From Streptomyces virginiae (GTDB lineage: Bacteria > Actinomycetota > Actinomycetes > Streptomycetales > Streptomycetaceae), in assembly GCF_000720455.1 (NCBI RefSeq), contig NZ_JOAK01000003.1:186001-250000 (forward strand): a stretch of DNA of 64,000 nucleotides, read 5' to 3'. The notes under the pieces were generated by a model. The model was not told where the DNA came from. It made no database searches and was given only the letters and a program-made list of their open reading frames with translations. Positions 61,352-64,000 of the stretch are shown here, piece by piece (the first letter of the stretch is position 1; the number at the start of each line of letters is the position of its first letter). A program made the position numbers and the translations under genes.

Positions 61352-62288
61352 TCCCGGGCGACGCCCCGGCCGCGGTCCCGGCTCGGCCGGGCGGCGGCAG
61401 CGGTTCCCGGGCCGCGTGCCAGGCGGGCGGGAGGGCCGTGACGCCCGTGCGGGCGGCGATCACCCCGCCCGCGATGGCGCAGGTGGTGTCGATGTCGCCG
61501 CGTCCGGCGACGGTGGACCACAGGCCCTCGTGCAGGTCGTCGAGGTGTCCCGCCGCGCACCAGAGGGCGTAGGGGACGGTGTCGGGCCCGGACATGCGGT
61601 AGCCGGAGCCCAGGACCTCCGCGGCGTGCCGGACCGAGGCGCGGGCCGACATCCGGGCCGCGACCCGTACTCCCGACCGCACGTCGCTGTCGGGAAGTCG
61701 TGCGGCGACCGCTCGGAGGAAGTCCGGGCGGGCCGGCGCGGGCCCGCCCCGGCTGCGCGTGGCCAGCGCCGCGGCGACGGCGACCGCCACCGCCCCGGCC
61801 ACCGCCTCCGGGTGGTGGTGCGAGACCGCGCTCTGCGCGGCGGCCCCCTCGGCGACGGCGTCGAGGTCGGCGGCGTGCCAGGCGCCGAGCGGAGCGACCC
61901 GCATGGCCGCGCCGTTGCCCCAGGAGCCCTGGCCGCCGAACTGCCCGGCCACCACCTCCCGCCAGGGCTCGCCCGCGCCGATCCGGCGCAGGACGTCGTG
62001 CATCGAGGCTCCGTAGCCGCGGTGCGTGTCGTCGGCGTAGGCCTCGGCGAGGCGCAGGGCGAGACGGTCCTGGTCGATCGTGCCGTCGCCCTCGGCGAGT
62101 TCCCGTACGAGGACGAGGGCCTGCGCGGTGTCGTCGCTCCAGCGCCACAGCGGCTCCGGGGGCACGGTCCGCGCCTCCAGGGCCGCCGGTCCTTCACGGC
62201 GCAGGATGCCGAACCAGCGGTCGCCGAAGGCATCACCGAAGGCGAGCCCGGACAGCGAATCCAGTGCGGCGGCAGGGATGTTGATCAT
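61338..62288 (-). CDS. ADP-ribosylglycohydrolase (DraG type)
   Basis: 316 residues. Two-metal site motifs: GLAFGDAFGDRWF, WRWSDDTAQALVL and GDIDTTCAIAGGVIAARTG, the hallmark of DraG/ARH enzymes, plus GSWGNGAAMRVAPLG in the middle. They remove ADP-ribose from proteins or nucleic acids in the cytoplasm. No signal peptide. It follows the secreted ADP-ribosyltransferase gene on the same strand (88-bp gap), so they may form an opposing pair. The ATG at 62288 gives MINIPAAALDSL. Confidence 0.9.
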   Translation of the reverse strand: MINIPAAALDSLSGLAFGDAFGDRWFGILRREGPAALEARTVPPEPLWRWSDDTAQALVLVRELAEGDGTIDQDRLALRLAEAYADDTHRGYGASMHDVLRRIGAGEPWREVVAGQFGGQGSWGNGAAMRVAPLGAWHAADLDAVAEGAAAQSAVSHHHPEAVAGAVAVAVAAALATRSRGGPAPARPDFLRAVAARLPDSDVRSGVRVAARMSARASVRHAAEVLGSGYRMSGPDTVPYALWCAAGHLDDLHEGLWSTVAGRGDIDTTCAIAGGVIAARTGVTALPPAWHAAREPLPPPGRAGTAAGASPGIRRG

Positions 62289-62317
62289 CGGAGCAGTATC
62301 GCAAGGCGGCACCGCCC

Positions 62318-62345
62318 CGGCACTCCGATTTCGGCACTCCGATGT
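62318..62345. repeat. Tandem 14-bp direct repeat
   Basis: CGGCACTCCGATTT (62318-62331) is followed directly by CGGCACTCCGATGT (62332-62345), identical at 13 of 14 positions. It lies 30-57 bp before the ADP-ribosylglycohydrolase start, where a regulator could bind. Confidence 0.65.
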
Positions 62346-62376
62346 CGGCGGGGCCGTGTGACGGTACCGCTTTCGT

Positions 62377-63069
62377 TCAGTGTGCGAGAGCGGCGGCCGG
62401 GGCGGTCCGGTAGGGGGCGAAGTCGGCGTTGTCCTTGCAGCCGAGCTGCTCCCAGGTCTTGTCGTTGGTGACCGGGTCGGTGCCCGTCAGCCGGTACTTG
62501 CAGGCGCCCTTGATGAAGTTGCCCTGCACGCCGCCGGGGAAGTCGATCTCCTTGTTCCACAAGTACGGCGACTGGTAGTTGTTCACGCGGGCCGTGGCGT
62601 TGACGTCGATGCCGCCGGGCGCGTAGATCTCGTACACCCAGCCGGTCTTCTCCGCACCGTAGGTCGCGAACCGCTTGGCCACCGACTGGTCGCAGCTGGT
62701 GCTGAGGTGGGCGCTGAGCTGGCCGCCTCCCTTGACGATGTACTCGGCGAGGGGGATGAGCTGGTCGCCGCGCGGGGTGAAACCGGTCCGGAAGATCTCC
62801 TCGACGTTCTCCCTCGTGTCGCCGCGCCACAGGGTGTTGACGTCCTCGCGCCACTGCCAGCGCTCGTCGGAGGCGGTGGCGGCGACCGTGGGGGCGATGC
62901 GCGCGACGGTCGTGGTGCGCCACCAGTCCGCGGCCCGGTACTCGACGACCGGCCCACAGGGCGCGGTCGTGTCGTCGTCCGCCGCGGCCGGCGCCGCCGT
63001 GGCGGCCGGGGTGACGACGACGGAGAGGAGGAAGGTGGCGGCGAGGACCCGCAGAGCGGCCTTCAGCAT
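62377..63069 (-). CDS. Secreted ADP-ribosyltransferase (Scabin/ScARP-like)
   Basis: 230 residues. Signal peptide at 1-27 (AATFLLSVVVTPAATAAPAA). Catalytic-fold motifs: Arg in LWRGDTRENVE, the STS motif in HLSTSCDQS, and YEIYAPGGIDVNAT with WNKEIDFPGG carrying the catalytic Glu. Relatives in Streptomyces ADP-ribosylate guanine bases. The usual Gln of the QxE motif reads Asn (NKE) here. An ATG five codons earlier (MGRHI) is possible. Faces a TATA-like -10 near 63117. Confidence 0.88.
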   Translation of the reverse strand: MLKAALRVLAATFLLSVVVTPAATAAPAAADDDTTAPCGPVVEYRAADWWRTTTVARIAPTVAATASDERWQWREDVNTLWRGDTRENVEEIFRTGFTPRGDQLIPLAEYIVKGGGQLSAHLSTSCDQSVAKRFATYGAEKTGWVYEIYAPGGIDVNATARVNNYQSPYLWNKEIDFPGGVQGNFIKGACKYRLTGTDPVTNDKTWEQLGCKDNADFAPYRTAPAAALAH

Positions 63070-63289
63070 GATATGACGACCCATCAGTCGAGGTGTCGGG
63101 GGAGGAAAGGGCACCCCGTTTATAGGGGTGCCGCCCGACTGCCGGGCCGCGAGCCGCAGGACGGACCACCCGTGCGGGGGGATCAGTCGTACTGGGAAAA
63201 GGATTCACCGGCCGGGGGCCCCGGGCCGGGGCGGGCTCCGCCTCTGCCGCAGGGTGCGCCCCCTTGACCGGGCGTTCGGCGTGCTGCAT

Positions 63290-63311
63290 CCTGACTGAAA
63301 ATTCAGTCAGG
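63290..63311. promoter_or_regulatory. Perfect TetR-type palindrome
   Basis: Arms CCTGACTGAA and TTCAGTCAGG are perfect ten-base inverted repeats around a two-base centre AA. It lies 68 bp before the nitrilase-family gene and 220 bp before the divergent toxin gene. Typical of a TetR-family operator; no TetR gene is in the window, so it may lie to the right. The rest of the 63070-63378 gap contains no gene I can support. Confidence 0.72.
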
Positions 63312-63378
63312 AGCGGAGCGATCGGTGTGCCGCACCGGGCTGTCCGACGTTCCCGTCAGCCGAAGGTGGACCCCGCCC

Positions 63379-64000
63379 GTGACCTCGTACGCACTGCTCA
63401 CCTCCTACGACTCGCCCCTCGGCTCCCCGGGCCGCACCCGGCCGGCCGAGCGTGAACCGCTGCGCGTCGGGCTCGTCCAGATGCGCTGGTACGCCGACCC
63501 TGCCGAGCATGACGACCGGCTGCGCGAGGGGGTCGCGCTGGCCGCCGCGCAGGGCGCGCAGGTGGTGTGCCTGCCCGAGCTGACCCGCAGCCCGTACTTC
63601 TGCAACACCGACGACCCGATGGCCGACGGCGCCGAGCGCCGGCTGGAGGACGTCGAGACCGGCCCCACCGTCGGACTGGCCGCCGAACTGGCCACCGGCC
63701 TGGGCATCGCCGTGCACGCGTCGCTGTACGAGCGGGCCGGCGACGGCGGGCTCGGCTACAACACCGCCGTGTGCGTGGACGCCGACGGCCGTCTCGTCGC
63801 CCGGACCCGCAAGAACCACATCCCGGCCTTCCCCGGCTACCGCGAGGACCTGTGCTTCCGCCCCGGCGACAGCGGATTCCCCGTCGTCGCCCACGACGGC
63901 GCCCGTTTCGGCTTCCCCACCTGCTGGGACGAGTGGTTCCCCGAACTCGCCCGCGCCTACTCCCTCGCCGGCGCGGAGATACTCGTCCATCCCACCGCGA
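63379..64000 (+). CDS. Carbon-nitrogen hydrolase (nitrilase family), N-terminal part
   Basis: Cut by the right edge after about 207 codons. The Glu-Lys-Cys triad is complete: Glu in CLPELTRSPYFC, Lys in TRKNHIPAFPGY and Cys in FPTCWDEWFPE. The CWDEWFPE context is that of N-carbamoylputrescine amidase-type enzymes, which cut a C-N bond to release ammonia and CO2. GTG start follows CGAAGGTGGA. Likely under the TetR-type palindrome upstream. Confidence 0.87.
   Translation, partial: MTSYALLTSYDSPLGSPGRTRPAEREPLRVGLVQMRWYADPAEHDDRLREGVALAAAQGAQVVCLPELTRSPYFCNTDDPMADGAERRLEDVETGPTVGLAAELATGLGIAVHASLYERAGDGGLGYNTAVCVDADGRLVARTRKNHIPAFPGYREDLCFRPGDSGFPVVAHDGARFGFPTCWDEWFPELARAYSLAGAEILVHPTA

Noticed and set aside
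1..64000. Mobile elements, attachment sites, tRNA genes and CRISPR
   Set aside because: No transposase, integrase, repeat-spacer array or cloverleaf sequence was recognised, so the stress island has no visible mobility signs.

Overview
The window is about 73% G+C, many genes start with GTG, and coding is dense with frequent 4-bp stop/start overlaps. Together with the gene families present (PP2C phosphatase with GAF/PAS domains, Rv1733c-like, DUF1876, DUF1918, a terpene synthase, a Scabin-type toxin), this points to Streptomyces or a very close actinomycete, probably a chromosome arm. I saw no tRNA, rRNA, CRISPR array, insertion sequence or phage gene.

Layout. (1) 1-3016: a minus-strand operon with an unknown protein, a MoxR-type AAA ATPase and a metallopeptidase-like protein cut by the window edge. 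(2) 3069-6262: a likely nickel/cobalt locus, with an ArsR regulator and a His-tailed MFS exporter beside the CbtAB cobalt transporter under a cobalamin riboswitch. (3) 6461-28954: ordinary accessory metabolism. It contains MFS transporters, AlkB, VOC proteins, a MarR/DoxX divergent pair with twin operators, a GH15 glucosidase/trehalase, a SpoIIE-type phosphatase, the threonine degradation pair tdh-kbl with a LysR gene, a DeoR-SIS-aldolase sugar-phosphate cluster, and an acyl-CoA dehydrogenase with a KstR-like operator.

(4) 29238-59123: a roughly 30-kb stress/dormancy island resembling the DosR regulon of Mycobacterium tuberculosis and the OsdR/OsdK region of S. coelicolor. It carries a LuxR-type response regulator and a double-GAF histidine kinase in convergent genes, five CBS-BON proteins, five universal stress proteins, two P-type ATPases, SulP, two pyridoxamine-oxidase-like proteins, an Acg-type nitroreductase, flavodoxin, Rv1733c-like, DUF1876 and DUF1918 proteins, and an alcohol dehydrogenase-HAD-GH65 operon. 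Six intergenic or near-intergenic sites carry tandem GGGNCC...GGNCCC inverted repeats, mostly 20 bp apart, in front of the transcription units. These are the best candidates for the regulator's binding sites. They divide the island into units: PNPOx-SulP; cNMP-CBS-osdR; USP-USP-ATPase-DUF1918-osdK; CBS-USP-CBS-CBS-USP-nitroreductase; flavodoxin-Rv1733c-ATPase-DUF1876-ABC; ADH-HTH-HAD-GH65-USP. Both signalling genes lie inside units that carry the boxes, which suggests positive feedback. Two decayed genes (a PEP-synthase tail and the start of a metallo-beta-lactamase-fold RNase) show that the island is eroding.

(5) 59587-64000: an orphan sesquiterpene synthase, a two-domain VOC protein, a DraG-type ADP-ribosylglycohydrolase next to a secreted Scabin-like ADP-ribosyltransferase, and the start of a nitrilase-family amidase behind a TetR-type palindrome.
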